NCBI RefSeq assembly: GCF_004011835.1
Contig: NZ_RKLN01000002.1
Coordinates: forward strand, 663,469 to 727,468
DNA: 64,000 nucleotides
From: Rhodococcus spongiicola
Lineage (GTDB): Bacteria > Actinomycetota > Actinomycetes > Mycobacteriales > Mycobacteriaceae
Reading direction: 5' to 3'
Below the pieces are notes generated by a model. It was not told where the DNA came from and made no database searches. It saw nothing but the letters and a program-made list of their open reading frames with translations. Below, one piece after another: positions 1 to 8,280 of this stretch; the first letter of the stretch is position 1; each line of letters begins with the position of its first letter. The position numbers and the translations under genes were made by a program.

Positions 1-54
1 GTCGTCGGGGTCGAAGCCTTCGTCGCGGATCGCTGCGGCTTCGATCGGGTCCAT
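1..54 (-). CDS. Start of a partial hypothetical protein
   Basis: An ATG at 54 on the minus strand opens a frame running off the left edge and reading MDPIEAAAIRDEGFDPDD. It lies 55 bases downstream of the stop of the preceding minus-strand gene and in the same orientation, so it could be the next gene of that operon. No clear ribosome binding site is visible. Too little is present for any functional call. Confidence 0.25.
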   Translation of the reverse strand, partial: MDPIEAAAIRDEGFDPDD

Positions 55-109
55 GTGGGTTGGACGCGCTGGCTGAGCGATTCGTTCCAACGTCGCACCC
101 AGGGCGACG

Positions 110-484
110 TTACGTGCCCGGCTGGGGTCCGAACTCGCGCAGCACGTCGACGGAGGCGAGCACCCGCACCCTCTTCTGGCGGTGCACGGTCATGTTCGTC
201 TCCTCGATCCGGGTCTCGACCTCCCGGAGAGAGAATCCGTAGATCCGCCCGACGGCAGGCACGGTTACCCACTCGACCTCTGCCAGCACCGGGTCTTCGC
301 GGCCCCAATTGCCGCGCCCGGGGCGGGCCGCCATCCAGGCGTCGATAGTCTCAGGCAGCCAGCCGCGCCGGTCGCCGATCATGGCATCCGGCGGGGGCAG
401 GTGGTAGCTCTCCTTCAGCGAGTCCCGGTGGACCCCGGCCCGCTCGGCGACCTCGGTGCGGGACAGATAGACGGTTGTACTCAT
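110..484 (-). CDS. Small HTH (AlpA/excisionase-like) protein
   Basis: A 124-residue protein. The N-terminal stretch YLSRTEVAERAGVHRDSL followed by a conserved Gly-Trp-Leu-Pro-Glu-Thr-Ile-Asp-Ala-Trp segment is typical of winged-helix AlpA/MerR-like DNA-binding modules. A longer open frame exists upstream, but the ATG at 484 is preferred because it overlaps the stop of the preceding gene (ATGA), implying translational coupling. The C-terminal half (VPAVGRIYGFSLREVETRIEE) contains a second possible helix-turn-helix. It is likely a regulator or directionality factor of the left element; the precise role is unknown. Confidence 0.6.
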   Translation of the reverse strand: MSTTVYLSRTEVAERAGVHRDSLKESYHLPPPDAMIGDRRGWLPETIDAWMAARPGRGNWGREDPVLAEVEWVTVPAVGRIYGFSLREVETRIEETNMTVHRQKRVRVLASVDVLREFGPQPGT

Positions 485-858
485 TCCCTCATCTCCTCTC
501 GTGCGACGGCGTCGTCTGGTACCTGGACGTCCAGGGCGACAAACCCGACCTGGCGGGCGGCGCGGGCGACGATGGCTCGCTCCCACTTGGTCGCGCGCTC
601 GGGCATCGTGAGTTCGTTCATCCCGTCTTGCTCGGTGGCGGTGATAAGCCGTCGGACGGCGGCGTCGAACTCGTCGTGCAGCTCGTAGATGTTGTCCCAC
701 AACGAGACCGGCACCGCGGCGGCACCGGTCTCCATCCGCTGATAGGAGTTGCGGCTCATGCCGATTTGCTCGGCCATCTCGCGCGTGGACAGCCCGAGGT
801 AGTCCCGGGCCGCGCGCAGGCGCCCGGCCCGCCCCCACTCGTATGTCTTCTCGCTCAT
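481..858 (-). CDS. Cro/C1-type HTH regulator
   Basis: A 125-residue protein. Residues about 12-50 (RLRAARDYLGLSTREMAEQIGMSRN, then SYQRMETG) form a classic Cro/C1 or XRE helix-turn-helix. The ATG at 858 is chosen over an upstream start because GAAAGGA lies about ten bases upstream of it. The protein ends in an acidic, helical tail without a recognised domain. Its stop overlaps the start of the next HTH gene, so the two are probably co-translated. Likely a repressor or regulator within the left integrated element. Confidence 0.65.
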   Translation of the reverse strand: MSEKTYEWGRAGRLRAARDYLGLSTREMAEQIGMSRNSYQRMETGAAAVPVSLWDNIYELHDEFDAAVRRLITATEQDGMNELTMPERATKWERAIVARAARQVGFVALDVQVPDDAVAREEMRE

Positions 859-1311
859 CAGGCTGATGTCCTTTCGATCACCTTCCCCGCGCACCACTCT
901 TAGTGCCGACCCGTAGGTCTAGGCGGGGCTATCGGCAGCGTGCTCCAGCGTCCTGCCGACCCGCGTGGATGTCCCGTATTTCCCACGGTGTGTCCCCTAT
1001 AGCCCGCTCCCGCACAGGGGGGCTATTCGGTTTCAGTCTTACGCCCTCCGGGTGCAGCCCGCAGAGGTACCGTCCCATCCGCTTCGCCTCATTGGCCGAA
1101 TATGCCAGATCACGATGCCTCACAACACCATTGACTCGTCCCGTCCCGGAGTCGCGCCCCACTCCTGGCAACGCCGTACAACAAGACCCTTCGCCGCCAT
1201 CGCGGCGGGGCTGATGCTCACAGGAGCCCCAGCCGCGCACGTCGCCCGCCTAGCGTTCGCGGAGATGTGTTTTCGCCGTTCGGGGGAATATCGGCTGCAA
1301 AGCCCCGGGGA
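859..1311. other. 453-base stretch without a supported gene
   Basis: The region lies between the HNH gene and the HTH operon, both on the minus strand. A minus-strand frame (929-1240) exists but has no ribosome binding site or recognisable domain. The stretch presumably contains the promoter of the HTH operon near 860-900. I see no convincing RNA or terminator. Confidence 0.4.
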
Positions 1312-1623
1312 CTACCGCCCCTCCGTGAAGGGGGTCTCCCCCCACCCTTGCCGCGCCTCACCATCGCCGTCCGCGCGGTATCCGGCGTCTGGGAGCCGGT
1401 CTCGGTTGCCGCGGCGCAGGTTGCACCGTAGGTGCGTCGCTTGCAGTGGCCCGGTGTTCGACCCTCCCTTGGAGACCGGGGTGACGTGGTCGGCGCTGGC
1501 GCTCATCGGGTCTGGGTAGGACAGGTCGGGGTCGATCCATTGACCGCATAGCGCGCACACGTCGGAGGTGCGCAGGATCCGGTCGCGGTTGCGGCGGTAG
1601 GTGCGGTGCCCGGTGAGGCTCAT
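1312..1623 (-). CDS. HNH endonuclease
   Basis: A 103-residue protein. A CALC zinc-knuckle Cys pair is followed by ADHVTPVSKGGSNT, the HNH core, then H-L-R-C-N, the second metal-ligand group. This is the compact HNH layout of phage- and element-borne nucleases, which often sit beside packaging or mobility genes. The ATG at 1623 overlaps the stop of the upstream small gene (ATGA), preferred over the ATG six codons further upstream. No terminase follows within the window, so a packaging role is unproven. Confidence 0.8.
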   Translation of the reverse strand: MSLTGHRTYRRNRDRILRTSDVCALCGQWIDPDLSYPDPMSASADHVTPVSKGGSNTGPLQATHLRCNLRRGNRDRLPDAGYRADGDGEARQGWGETPFTEGR

Positions 1624-1802
1624 CGTTTCAGCCGTGCCCAACCGCGCGGCTTGGTCTCGCCGTCCGGTTGGTCGTCGGTGATGTGGAGGTGGATGTGGAT
1701 GCCGCCGCTCGACTGCTGACTAGGCGTCTGTGCGTCGATGCTGTCGGCGATACGGCGCAGAACTCCCGCGGTGATGGATGTGATTGCGTCGATCGGGTTC
1801 AC
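1620..1802 (-). CDS. Small hypothetical protein with His-rich strand
   Basis: A 60-residue protein with a GTG start at 1802 preceded by GAGGAGG four bases away, a strong ribosome binding site. It contains GGIHIHLHI, an alternating His/hydrophobic strand, and a basic C-terminus. It is co-directional with and overlaps the HNH gene (ATGA), so it belongs to the same transcript. No family recognised. Confidence 0.6.
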   Translation of the reverse strand: MNPIDAITSITAGVLRRIADSIDAQTPSQQSSGGIHIHLHITDDQPDGETKPRGWARLKR

Positions 1803-1972
1803 AGCGCCTCCTCAACGCGAATACTCGGGTTCACGCGGCGGCAATGGCGTGGTTGCTCCGAAATGTCGGCGTCTGGTGATAGCTTCCGTCACGCCCGGGG
1901 GGGATCTACTCGCGTTCTTTCGAGATGCCACCGGTGCACCACGTCATACGGAGAACGAGAGAAAGAGATTCC

Positions 1973-2524
1973 TTGATCAAGTCAGTACGTGCCGCTGCCG
2001 CAGCAGCCTTGGCCGCCCCGCTCTTGGCCGCCGCGTTCGCCGCGCCAGCAAACGCCGCACCCAAAGACGTCGCTCTCTCTGTCGATGTCGTGGGCAACGA
2101 CATTGAAGTCATCATCACCAACAACACCCAGGGGTGGATCGCCTGCAACTGGACGGCAACGAGCGGCTTTTTAGGTGACGTCTACTTCCGCTTCATGGAG
2201 CCCGTCCAGCCAGGCGGGGAGTATCGCGAGCCGCTGGTCGTCGCCGATGGCCGCTACGACGTCAGTTGGAACTGCATATCGACACTCAGCATCGAGAAGT
2301 GGGGGAACACGCCGGACACCGGCACGGCCGGTCCGTACTCGTTCACCGCACCGCCTTGCAACATTGCCGGCAGCCTCGGCAGCCTCGGCAGCACCGACTC
2401 GGGCAGCCTCGGCAGCACCGACTTGGGCAGCGGCGGCAGCACCGACTCGGGCAGCCTCGGCAGTGCCAACTCCGGCAGCGGCGGCAGTCTCGGCAGCTTC
2501 TGCGGCAGCCTCGGCGGCTCCTAG
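1973..2524 (+). CDS. Secreted protein with Gly/Ser repeat tail
   Basis: About 183 residues from a TTG start at 1973, with GAAAGAGA just upstream. The N-terminus IKSVRAAAAAALAAPLLAA and an A-N-A site form a clear Sec signal peptide. The middle (residues about 30-125) is a small beta-rich domain with two Cys-containing segments. The tail consists of four 8-residue units of the type GSTDSGSL (2387-2482), then further Gly/Ser stretches and a Cys near the end. It has no recognised family. It sits beside a lipoprotein gene near the element end, a position typical of cargo. Confidence 0.65.
   Translation: MIKSVRAAAAAALAAPLLAAAFAAPANAAPKDVALSVDVVGNDIEVIITNNTQGWIACNWTATSGFLGDVYFRFMEPVQPGGEYREPLVVADGRYDVSWNCISTLSIEKWGNTPDTGTAGPYSFTAPPCNIAGSLGSLGSTDSGSLGSTDLGSGGSTDSGSLGSANSGSGGSLGSFCGSLGGS
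2387..2482. repeat. 24-bp tandem repeat, four units, inside the secreted-protein gene
   Basis: Four in-frame 24-bp units encode GSTDSGSL, GSTDLGSG, GSTDSGSL and GSANSGSG. Units differ at a few bases. Copy number could vary by slippage, altering linker length without a frameshift. Confidence 0.8.
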
Positions 2525-2534
2525 CCGCCCCTTC

Positions 2535-2566
2535 CTGGCCCGGCACCATCACCGGTGTCGGGCCAG
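2535..2566. terminator. Hairpin after the secreted-protein gene
   Basis: CTGGCCCGGCACC (2535-2547) pairs with GGTGTCGGGCCAG (2554-2566) through a 6-base loop with one G-T pair. It starts 10 bases after the stop codon. There is no long U tract. Confidence 0.6.
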
Positions 2567-2746
2567 AAACATGTTCGGGGCCGGTGTTCGGTCGTTCGCC
2601 AGGTAACCCGGCTTTCCGCGTGTGCTGCCGCCAGCTGTCCCAGTTGCGCGGTGGACGTCGATTCCGTGGAAGCCCTCTAGATATGCGACCTCTGTTGTGC
2701 CGGAACCAGATCAGCACTGACGGGGTCTCTCGAATATGGTATGCGC

Positions 2747-3421
2747 ATGGTGAAACGTGTTGTAGTTCTTGTGGCAGCAGGCGTGCTGGCTACCGCGTGC
2801 GGAAGCCCGTCGACCGAAGACTCAGCGACCGTCGCGGCATCGTCGTTGACCAGCCCCACCTCAACAACCGCAGCGCCGACAACGACGGTCAGCCCCGAGG
2901 AAGCGTTGTACTCGGAGTACTACAGCGCACTTAGGGCGGCCGGAATCGACTTCCGGCCTGGCTCCGGTTACTCCGGGACGATGGCCACCGACCAGTCGAT
3001 TTGCGATTGGTTGCGCTCTGGGGAACTGGAGGCGTATGAACTTGCAACCAGGGAAGGGGTCTACTTTCAGGACAATAACGGCCGCCGGATCGCCACTATG
3101 GTCCCAATCCTGTGTCCAGATCAGCAGCCGATCGTGGACCAAGCCATAGCCGGTGACGTTCGAGAAACGACGTTCCGTGGCGGCAAGCGGCTCATCGGAA
3201 ACGGGTTAGAGAGGACTCCGTGGGGGAATTTCTACCTATCGCCTGGCACCTACCAGACGGAGAAGCCTGTCTCGGATTGCTATTGGGAGCGCTCCGACGC
3301 CAACGGCAACATCATCGACAACAACTTCGTCACCCTCGCGCCGTCGGTGACAGTCACGATCGCGCCAACCGACAGCGGTTTCACTGCTGACGGCTGTGGT
3401 ATTTGGAAGTTGGTGGAGTAA
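2747..3421 (+). CDS. Putative lipoprotein, DUF732-like, with CYWER C-terminal domain
   Basis: MVKRVVVLVAAGVLATAC is a lipoprotein signal with its lipidated Cys, followed by a Ser/Thr/Ala-rich linker. The middle (SPEEALYSEYYSALRAAGI to an Ile-Cys-Asp-Trp-Leu-Arg-Ser-Gly segment) resembles the DUF732 helical repeat of actinobacterial exported proteins. The C-terminal part, GTYQTEKPVSDCYWERSDA through a GCGIW ending, is a beta domain common in actinobacterial lipoproteins. An ATG two codons upstream (2741) is an equal alternative. It probably sits on the outer face of the membrane; function unknown. Confidence 0.7.
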   Translation: MVKRVVVLVAAGVLATACGSPSTEDSATVAASSLTSPTSTTAAPTTTVSPEEALYSEYYSALRAAGIDFRPGSGYSGTMATDQSICDWLRSGELEAYELATREGVYFQDNNGRRIATMVPILCPDQQPIVDQAIAGDVRETTFRGGKRLIGNGLERTPWGNFYLSPGTYQTEKPVSDCYWERSDANGNIIDNNFVTLAPSVTVTIAPTDSGFTADGCGIWKLVE

Positions 3422-3530
3422 GAACGCACACCTACCGGTCCGAACGCAGCTGTTCGTTCGTGTGGCTTGGCTCCGCCCCACGACATGCTCGCCAGGCCAA
3501 TGGGTTGTGTTGCCGTGGGGCGGAAGTCGG

Positions 3531-3563
3531 GCGCCCGCCGATCGGGGGAGTGTCGGCGGGCGC
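3531..3563 (+). terminator. Strong hairpin terminator
   Basis: GCGCCCGCCGA (3531-3541) pairs perfectly with TCGGCGGGCGC (3553-3563) across an 11-base loop and is followed by TTT. It would end transcription from the lipoprotein gene. Confidence 0.75.
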
Positions 3564-3846
3564 TTTCCCCTGGGCGCTGGCGTGCTGCTCGCAGGCTTGA
3601 TGCATCGCTAGGGCCTAGCTCCGGACTGGAGAGCTCGGGGGCTGTGAAGTACTCAACGGGCCTCGATTCGGATTCACGTCGTGATGCAACCGGGAGTGAG
3701 CGAGTGGAATATACCGAGCAGCTGCCCGGACGTGAGCTATTCCGAATCCGATGTCCTTAGCCCCACACCCAGTCAGCAATCCCCTCTCGCGGAAGCGCCA
3801 GGGGAGGGGGCTTCCCAATCACCACAACCCCACCCACCGGACCACT

Positions 3847-3880
3847 CCATTGGTCGCGGGTTCGAGCCCCGCCCGCCCCA
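3847..3880 (+). other. tRNA 3' fragment, candidate attachment site
   Basis: The sequence contains a T-arm (GCGGG, TTCGAGC, CCCGC) followed by a 7-base acceptor strand (CCGCCCC) and discriminator A at 3880. No matching GGGGCGG acceptor strand, D-arm or anticodon arm lies upstream at the right distance, so this is not a functional tRNA. The GGTCGCGGGTTCGAGCCCCG stretch resembles actinobacterial tRNA-Lys 3' halves; that assignment is tentative. Best explained as the core duplicated on integration of the left element. Confidence 0.65.
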
Positions 3881-4076
3881 CTTCAACGCCCTCCCTTTGT
3901 TAGCCCCTCCACGTGCTGCGTCCCAAGTCGGCCTCGATGTGGCGCGAAGCCGTGAACTGCGCAAATCTTCCGCTGAGCGGCCGTTTGATGGCTGAACCGA
4001 TAGAACATGTTTCAATTTGCATGATTTGTGGCTATCGTCACAGCCACCGGTACTTAGCTACGGAAGGACGGTTGCA

Positions 4077-5204
4077 ATGAAGACCAAGGGCGCGTTGCTG
4101 TGGGGCGTCAACGAGAAGTGGTCGGTCGAGGAGATCGAGCTCGGTGATCCGGTTGCCGGCGAAGTGCAGATCCGCATGGAAGCGGCCGGCATGTGCCACT
4201 CCGATCACCACATCGTGACGGGCGCGACCCCGATGCCGTCCTACCCGACGATGGGCGGTCACGAAGGTGCCGGCGTGATCACCAAGGTCGGAGAAGGCGT
4301 CACCGATCTCGAGGTCGGCGATCACGTCGTGCTGTCCTTCATTCCGGCCTGTGGCCGCTGTCCCTCGTGTTCGGCCGGTCAATCCAACCTGTGCGACCTC
4401 GGCATGGGCCTGCTTCAAGGCCAGGCAATCTCCGATGGCACGTACCGTATCCAGGCCCGCGGCCAGAACGTGATTCCGATGTGTCTGCTCGGCACGTTTT
4501 CGCCATACATGACGGTTCACGAGACGTCGGTCATCAAGATCGACAAGGACATTCCGTTCGAACTGGCGTCTCTCGTGGGCTGTGGTGTACCGACCGGCTG
4601 GGGTTCGGCCACCCACGTTGCCGATGTGAAGCCGGGCGAGTCCGTCGCGGTCATCGGTGTCGGTGGCGTCGGTATGAGCGCTGTTCAGGGTGCCGTGGCG
4701 TCGGGTGCGCGGCACGTCTTCGCGATCGACCCGGTGCCGTTCAAACGTGAGCAGGCGCTCAAGTTCGGTGCCACGCACGCCTTCCCGTCGATGGAAGAAG
4801 CAATCGGCCCGATCATGGAGATCACCTGGGGTCGGATGTGCCAGAAGACGATCATCACGGTCGGCGAGATGAAGGGCGAGTACATCGACCCTGCCCTCAC
4901 GCTCACCTCGAAGGCCGGTCGCTGCGTCGTCACCGCCATGGGTCACATGGCGGACATGGACGTCAAGCTCAACACCTTCCTGTTCGCGATGCTGCAGAAG
5001 GATCTGCAGGGCAACATCTTCGGTGGCTGCAATGCTCGCGTGGACATCCCGAACCTGATGAACCTGTACAAGGCGGGCCTGCTCAACCTCGATGACATGG
5101 TCACCAAGACCTACTCGCTCGAGCAGGTGAACGAGGGCTACCAGGACATGCTCGACGGCAAGATCATTCGCGGCGTGATCCGCTACACCGAAGCGGACTG
5201 GTAG
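4077..5204 (+). CDS. NDMA-dependent zinc alcohol dehydrogenase
   Basis: A 375-residue medium-chain Zn dehydrogenase. Catalytic-zinc ligands appear in GMCHSDHH (Cys40) and GGHEGAG. The structural-zinc lobe is CGRCPSCSAGQSNLC, and the nucleotide fold is GVGGVGMSAVQG near residue 195. Overall wording matches the actinobacterial NDMA-dependent (mycofactocin-associated) alcohol dehydrogenases, which hold NAD tightly and need an external electron acceptor. The ATG at 4077 has GGAAGGA upstream; an in-frame start 20 codons earlier lacks support. No mycofactocin biosynthesis genes are in the window. Likely cytosolic alcohol oxidation. Confidence 0.9.
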   Translation: MKTKGALLWGVNEKWSVEEIELGDPVAGEVQIRMEAAGMCHSDHHIVTGATPMPSYPTMGGHEGAGVITKVGEGVTDLEVGDHVVLSFIPACGRCPSCSAGQSNLCDLGMGLLQGQAISDGTYRIQARGQNVIPMCLLGTFSPYMTVHETSVIKIDKDIPFELASLVGCGVPTGWGSATHVADVKPGESVAVIGVGGVGMSAVQGAVASGARHVFAIDPVPFKREQALKFGATHAFPSMEEAIGPIMEITWGRMCQKTIITVGEMKGEYIDPALTLTSKAGRCVVTAMGHMADMDVKLNTFLFAMLQKDLQGNIFGGCNARVDIPNLMNLYKAGLLNLDDMVTKTYSLEQVNEGYQDMLDGKIIRGVIRYTEADW

Positions 5205-5238
5205 ATCGTCGATCACATGGCCCTCGTAGTCTGATCGG

Positions 5239-6060
5239 GTGCAGACCCTCGATCGAATCGGGCAATGGCCGGTGAACAACGCCTCGGCCGCCGTCATCTA
5301 CGACGGCGGGCGGGGCGTTTCGCAATTCGGGGGCCAGGAACAGGTCTATCCACTGGCGTCTGTGACGAAGCTACTGTGCGCCTACGCCGCCCTCGTCGCG
5401 GTCGAGGAGGGCGCGATCGACCTCGACCAGCCCGCCGGTCCGCCCGGGGCGACGGTGCGGCATCTGCTGGCGCACGCGTCCGGGCTCGCGTTCGACGAGC
5501 GAACGGTTCAGGCGGAGCCGGGGGTCAAGCGCATCTACTCGAGTGCAGGTTTCGAGGTACTCGCCGACGTCGTCGAGGCCGAGACCGGTATCGCATTTCC
5601 GGATTACCTCGCCGAGGGGGTTCTCGAGCCGCTCGGCATGAGCAGTTCGGCGCTTGTCGGCTCGGCCGGGCATGGCGCCCAGTCCTGTGTCCGCGACCTC
5701 GCGGCATTCGCGGCGGAGTTGCTGCAGCCGACACTGGTCTCGCGCCAGACCCATGCCGAGGCGACCACCGTCCAGTTCCCGGGTCTTGCCGGGCTCCTGC
5801 CGGGCTACGGACCCCAGCGGCCGAACGACTGGGGGCTCGGCTTCGAGATTCGCGACGGCAAGCACCCGCACTGGACCGGTGCCGACAACTCGCCCGCAAC
5901 CTACGGACATTTCGGCCAGTCCGGCACGTTCCTCTGGGTGGATCCACGGGCCGACGCGGCCTGCGTAGTGCTCACCGACCGGGTCTTCGGTGATTGGGCC
6001 AAACCGCTGTGGTCCGAGGTCAGCGACGGGGTGATTGCCGAACTATCGGCACGAGATTGA
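5239..6060 (+). CDS. Serine hydrolase of the beta-lactamase/class C PBP family
   Basis: A 273-residue protein with GTG start. The SxxK motif is S41-V-T-K44; a YSSAGF element (about residue 96) occupies the YxN position, and HFGQSG near residue 217 takes the place of the third (KTG-like) motif. There is no signal peptide, so it is probably a cytosolic esterase- or amidase-like member rather than a wall enzyme. It follows the dehydrogenase by 34 bases on the same strand and may share its transcript. Confidence 0.85.
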   Translation: MQTLDRIGQWPVNNASAAVIYDGGRGVSQFGGQEQVYPLASVTKLLCAYAALVAVEEGAIDLDQPAGPPGATVRHLLAHASGLAFDERTVQAEPGVKRIYSSAGFEVLADVVEAETGIAFPDYLAEGVLEPLGMSSSALVGSAGHGAQSCVRDLAAFAAELLQPTLVSRQTHAEATTVQFPGLAGLLPGYGPQRPNDWGLGFEIRDGKHPHWTGADNSPATYGHFGQSGTFLWVDPRADAACVVLTDRVFGDWAKPLWSEVSDGVIAELSARD

Positions 6061-6202
6061 ACCAATTCACTGTTATCACTGGCGTAACACTGGTATCACA
6101 GTGCACACTAGGGCACTGTGTGTTGTACCGCTGGCACACGGCTCTGGCTCTCTGGCGAGGTCGTTGGGGAAGACGTCCCTCGTCGATGCTGGAGGTGTTG
6201 TA

Positions 6203-6715
6203 GTGCGTTCGTTGAACCAGTTCGTGGATGCGACGACTGGAGTGATCTACGTCCACTCGTCTCCCGCTGCTCTGTGCCCGCATGTCGAATGGGCGCTCAC
6301 GTCGATCCTTGATGCCTGCGCAAACCTGCGCTGGACCGCGCAACCCGCGGCCGTCGGCACGCTCAGAGCAACGTGTGACTGGATGGGCCCGGTTGGCACA
6401 GGAGCCCGGTTGGCGGCAGCAATGCGGGCCTGGCCGCTCCTGCACTTCGAGGTCACCGAGGACCCGAGCGACGGCGTGGACGGCGAACGCTTCAGCCACG
6501 TTCCTGAGTTGGGGCTGTGGCGGGGGAACACCAGCGCGAGCGGCGATGTGGTCATCGGTGAGATGCAATTGCGGGCCCTCATGGAGAAGGGCCGGGACGG
6601 CTTCGCTGCTGCCGTGGAGCATGCGCTGGGAACCGCCTGGGACGATGCACTCGAGCCATATCGGAGTGGGGGAGAGGGAGCCGAGGTGACCTGGCTGCGC
6701 CGGGATGTCGGATAG
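6203..6715 (+). CDS. DUF3145 conserved actinobacterial protein
   Basis: About 170 residues. The opening RSLNQFVDATTGVIYVHSSP and the segments ATCDWMGPVGTGARLA and ALEPYRSGGEGAEVTWL match the DUF3145 family conserved across Mycobacteriales and other actinobacteria. GTG at 6203 is chosen because GGAGG lies seven bases upstream and it coincides with the family N-terminus; the longer open frame upstream is not family sequence. Function unknown. It converges with the FAS-II operon and is separated from it by a terminator. Confidence 0.85.
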   Translation: MRSLNQFVDATTGVIYVHSSPAALCPHVEWALTSILDACANLRWTAQPAAVGTLRATCDWMGPVGTGARLAAAMRAWPLLHFEVTEDPSDGVDGERFSHVPELGLWRGNTSASGDVVIGEMQLRALMEKGRDGFAAAVEHALGTAWDDALEPYRSGGEGAEVTWLRRDVG

Positions 6716-6740
6716 CGCCGCGATGTCGGATAACAGAGAA

Positions 6741-6762
6741 GGGCCCCGCGCTGGCGGGGCCC
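6741..6762. terminator. Terminator between DUF3145 and accD6
   Basis: GGGCCCCGC (6741-6749) pairs perfectly with GCGGGGCCC (6754-6762) around a GCTG loop. It lies between convergent genes and could serve both strands. Confidence 0.75.
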
Positions 6763-6805
6763 CGTGTCGGGATTTGTCGGATTCTGTGCGTCCGAGCGGG
6801 ATGCG

Positions 6806-8239
6806 TCAGAGCGGGATGTTCTTGTGCCGGGCACGCGTTGCGGGGACCGCGGCGAGTGCGCCGGCGAGGACGCTGCGAGTCTTGGCCGGATCGATTGTCT
6901 CGTCGACGACACCGATCGAGATCGCCCGCCCGACGCCGCCCGCGATGGCCTCGTGCTCCTCGGCCAGGCGATCGTGCAGGGCTTCGCGCTCCTCTTCCGG
7001 TGCGGCGGCAAGGGCGCGCTTGTGGAGGATGCCGACGGCCGCCTTGGCGCCCATCACCGCGACCTCGGCCTCGGGCCACGCATAAACCGCGGTTGCGCCG
7101 AGCGCCCGCGAGTTCATCGCGATGTATGCGCCGCCGTAGATCTTCCGCGTCACCAGCGTCACGCGGGGAACGGACGCCTCCGCGAACGCGTGCAGCAGCT
7201 TCGCGCCGCGACGCACGACACCCTCCCACTCCTGGCTGACGCCGGGGAGATAGCCGGGGACATCGACGATGACCACCAGCGGGATACCGAAGGCGTTGCA
7301 CAGGCGTACGAAACGCGCGGACTTCTCCGCGCTCTCGCTGTTGAGGCAACCACCGAGGTGGAGCGGGTTGTTCGCGATCACACCGACCGTGCGGCCGCCG
7401 AGACGGCCCACACCGGTGACGATGCTGCGCGCCCAGTTGGTCTGCAACTCTTCGAAACTCGACTCGCCCTCGACGTTGTCGAGCAGTTCCCGGACGATCG
7501 GGCGCACGTCGTACGCGCGCTTCGCGGATTCCGGCATCAGCTCACGGAGGTCGCGATCGCCGCGTTCGGCGGCGGCGAGGTCGAATTCGCCCTGCTCACT
7601 CATCATCGACACCAGGCGCCGGGCGCGATGGTAGGCGTCGCCCTCGTCGCGGGCCGCGATGTGCGCTACTCCGGACTTCTTGCTGTGCGTATCAGGCCCG
7701 CCGAGCGACTCCATGTCGACCTGCTCGCCGGTCACGCTCTTGACGACGTCCGGGCCGGTGACGAAGACCCGGCCCTCGGGGGCCATGATCACGACATCGG
7801 TGAGAGCAGGGCCGTACGCGGCGCCACCGGCGGCGAAGCCGAGCACGACGGAGATCTGCGGAATCAGACCCGACGCGCGCACCATGGCCTCGAAGACGAG
7901 ACCGACGGCATGGAGGGCCTCGACCCCTTCGGCCAACCGGGCACCACCCGAATGCCACAAGCCGACGACCGGGGCGTTCTCGGCGATCGCGGTATCGATC
8001 GCGTCGACGATGTGTCTACAACCCTCGACGCCCATCGCGCCGCCCATGACGGTGGCGTCGGAGCAATAGGCGATGGTGCGAACGCCGTCGATCTCACCCG
8101 ATGCGGTGAGCACCCCGGATTTGTCCCGGGGATGAAGGGGTACGACGGTTCCGGCATCGAACAGCTTGGCGAGGCGCGCGAGTGGGTCGCGCGGATCGAC
8201 GGATGCTTCGGAGTGCGTCGCGGGGGCCAAGACGGTCAT
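6806..8239 (-). CDS. accD6: Acyl-CoA carboxylase beta subunit (carboxyltransferase), AccD6-type
   Basis: A 477-residue biotin-dependent carboxyltransferase. The two crotonase-like halves are visible: an N-terminal one with GLWHSGGARLAEGVEALHA and GFAAGGAAYGPALTDVVIM, and a C-terminal one with VDVPGYLPGVSQEWEG and RKIYGGAYIAMNSRALGA. It makes malonyl-CoA together with a biotinylated alpha subunit encoded elsewhere. Start ATG has AGGAGGACACG upstream. Being the last gene of fabD-acpM-kasA-accD6 identifies it as the AccD6 type, which feeds malonyl-CoA to fatty/mycolic acid elongation. It differs by position, not by any one motif, from other AccD paralogues. Confidence 0.9.
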   Translation of the reverse strand: MTVLAPATHSEASVDPRDPLARLAKLFDAGTVVPLHPRDKSGVLTASGEIDGVRTIAYCSDATVMGGAMGVEGCRHIVDAIDTAIAENAPVVGLWHSGGARLAEGVEALHAVGLVFEAMVRASGLIPQISVVLGFAAGGAAYGPALTDVVIMAPEGRVFVTGPDVVKSVTGEQVDMESLGGPDTHSKKSGVAHIAARDEGDAYHRARRLVSMMSEQGEFDLAAAERGDRDLRELMPESAKRAYDVRPIVRELLDNVEGESSFEELQTNWARSIVTGVGRLGGRTVGVIANNPLHLGGCLNSESAEKSARFVRLCNAFGIPLVVIVDVPGYLPGVSQEWEGVVRRGAKLLHAFAEASVPRVTLVTRKIYGGAYIAMNSRALGATAVYAWPEAEVAVMGAKAAVGILHKRALAAAPEEEREALHDRLAEEHEAIAGGVGRAISIGVVDETIDPAKTRSVLAGALAAVPATRARHKNIPL

Positions 8240-8280
8240 CGTGTCCTCCTGAGCTAAGCCAATGTTAGGCGGAAGTTAGG

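Larger units (their letters stand above)
1..3880. mobile_element. Terminal part of an integrated element ending at a tRNA 3' fragment
   Basis: The segment left of 3880 contains phage- or plasmid-type genes (two coupled helix-turn-helix proteins, an HNH nuclease, small hypotheticals) and two cargo-like exported proteins. It ends at a tRNA 3' end without a tRNA body, which is the usual scar of integrase-mediated insertion into a tRNA gene. To the right begins ordinary metabolic sequence. The integrase and the intact tRNA would lie left of the window. The element's identity is inferred; no integrase is visible in this part. Confidence 0.5.
3422..4076. other. Intergenic region at the element/chromosome junction
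   Basis: No gene is supported in these 655 bases. The region holds a 10-bp inverted repeat (3473-3482 with 3514-3523), a strong terminator (3531-3563), and the tRNA 3' fragment at 3847-3880, then about 200 bases leading to the alcohol dehydrogenase gene. Open frames here are short and lack ribosome binding sites. Confidence 0.5.

Noticed and set aside
929-1240. 103-codon minus-strand frame between the HNH and HTH genes
   Set aside because: No ribosome binding site, no domain, and unusual residue composition at its start. Could still contain a shorter real gene.
3847-3880. Functional tRNA gene
   Set aside because: Only the T-arm and acceptor 3' strand are present; no D-arm, anticodon arm or matching 5' acceptor strand upstream.
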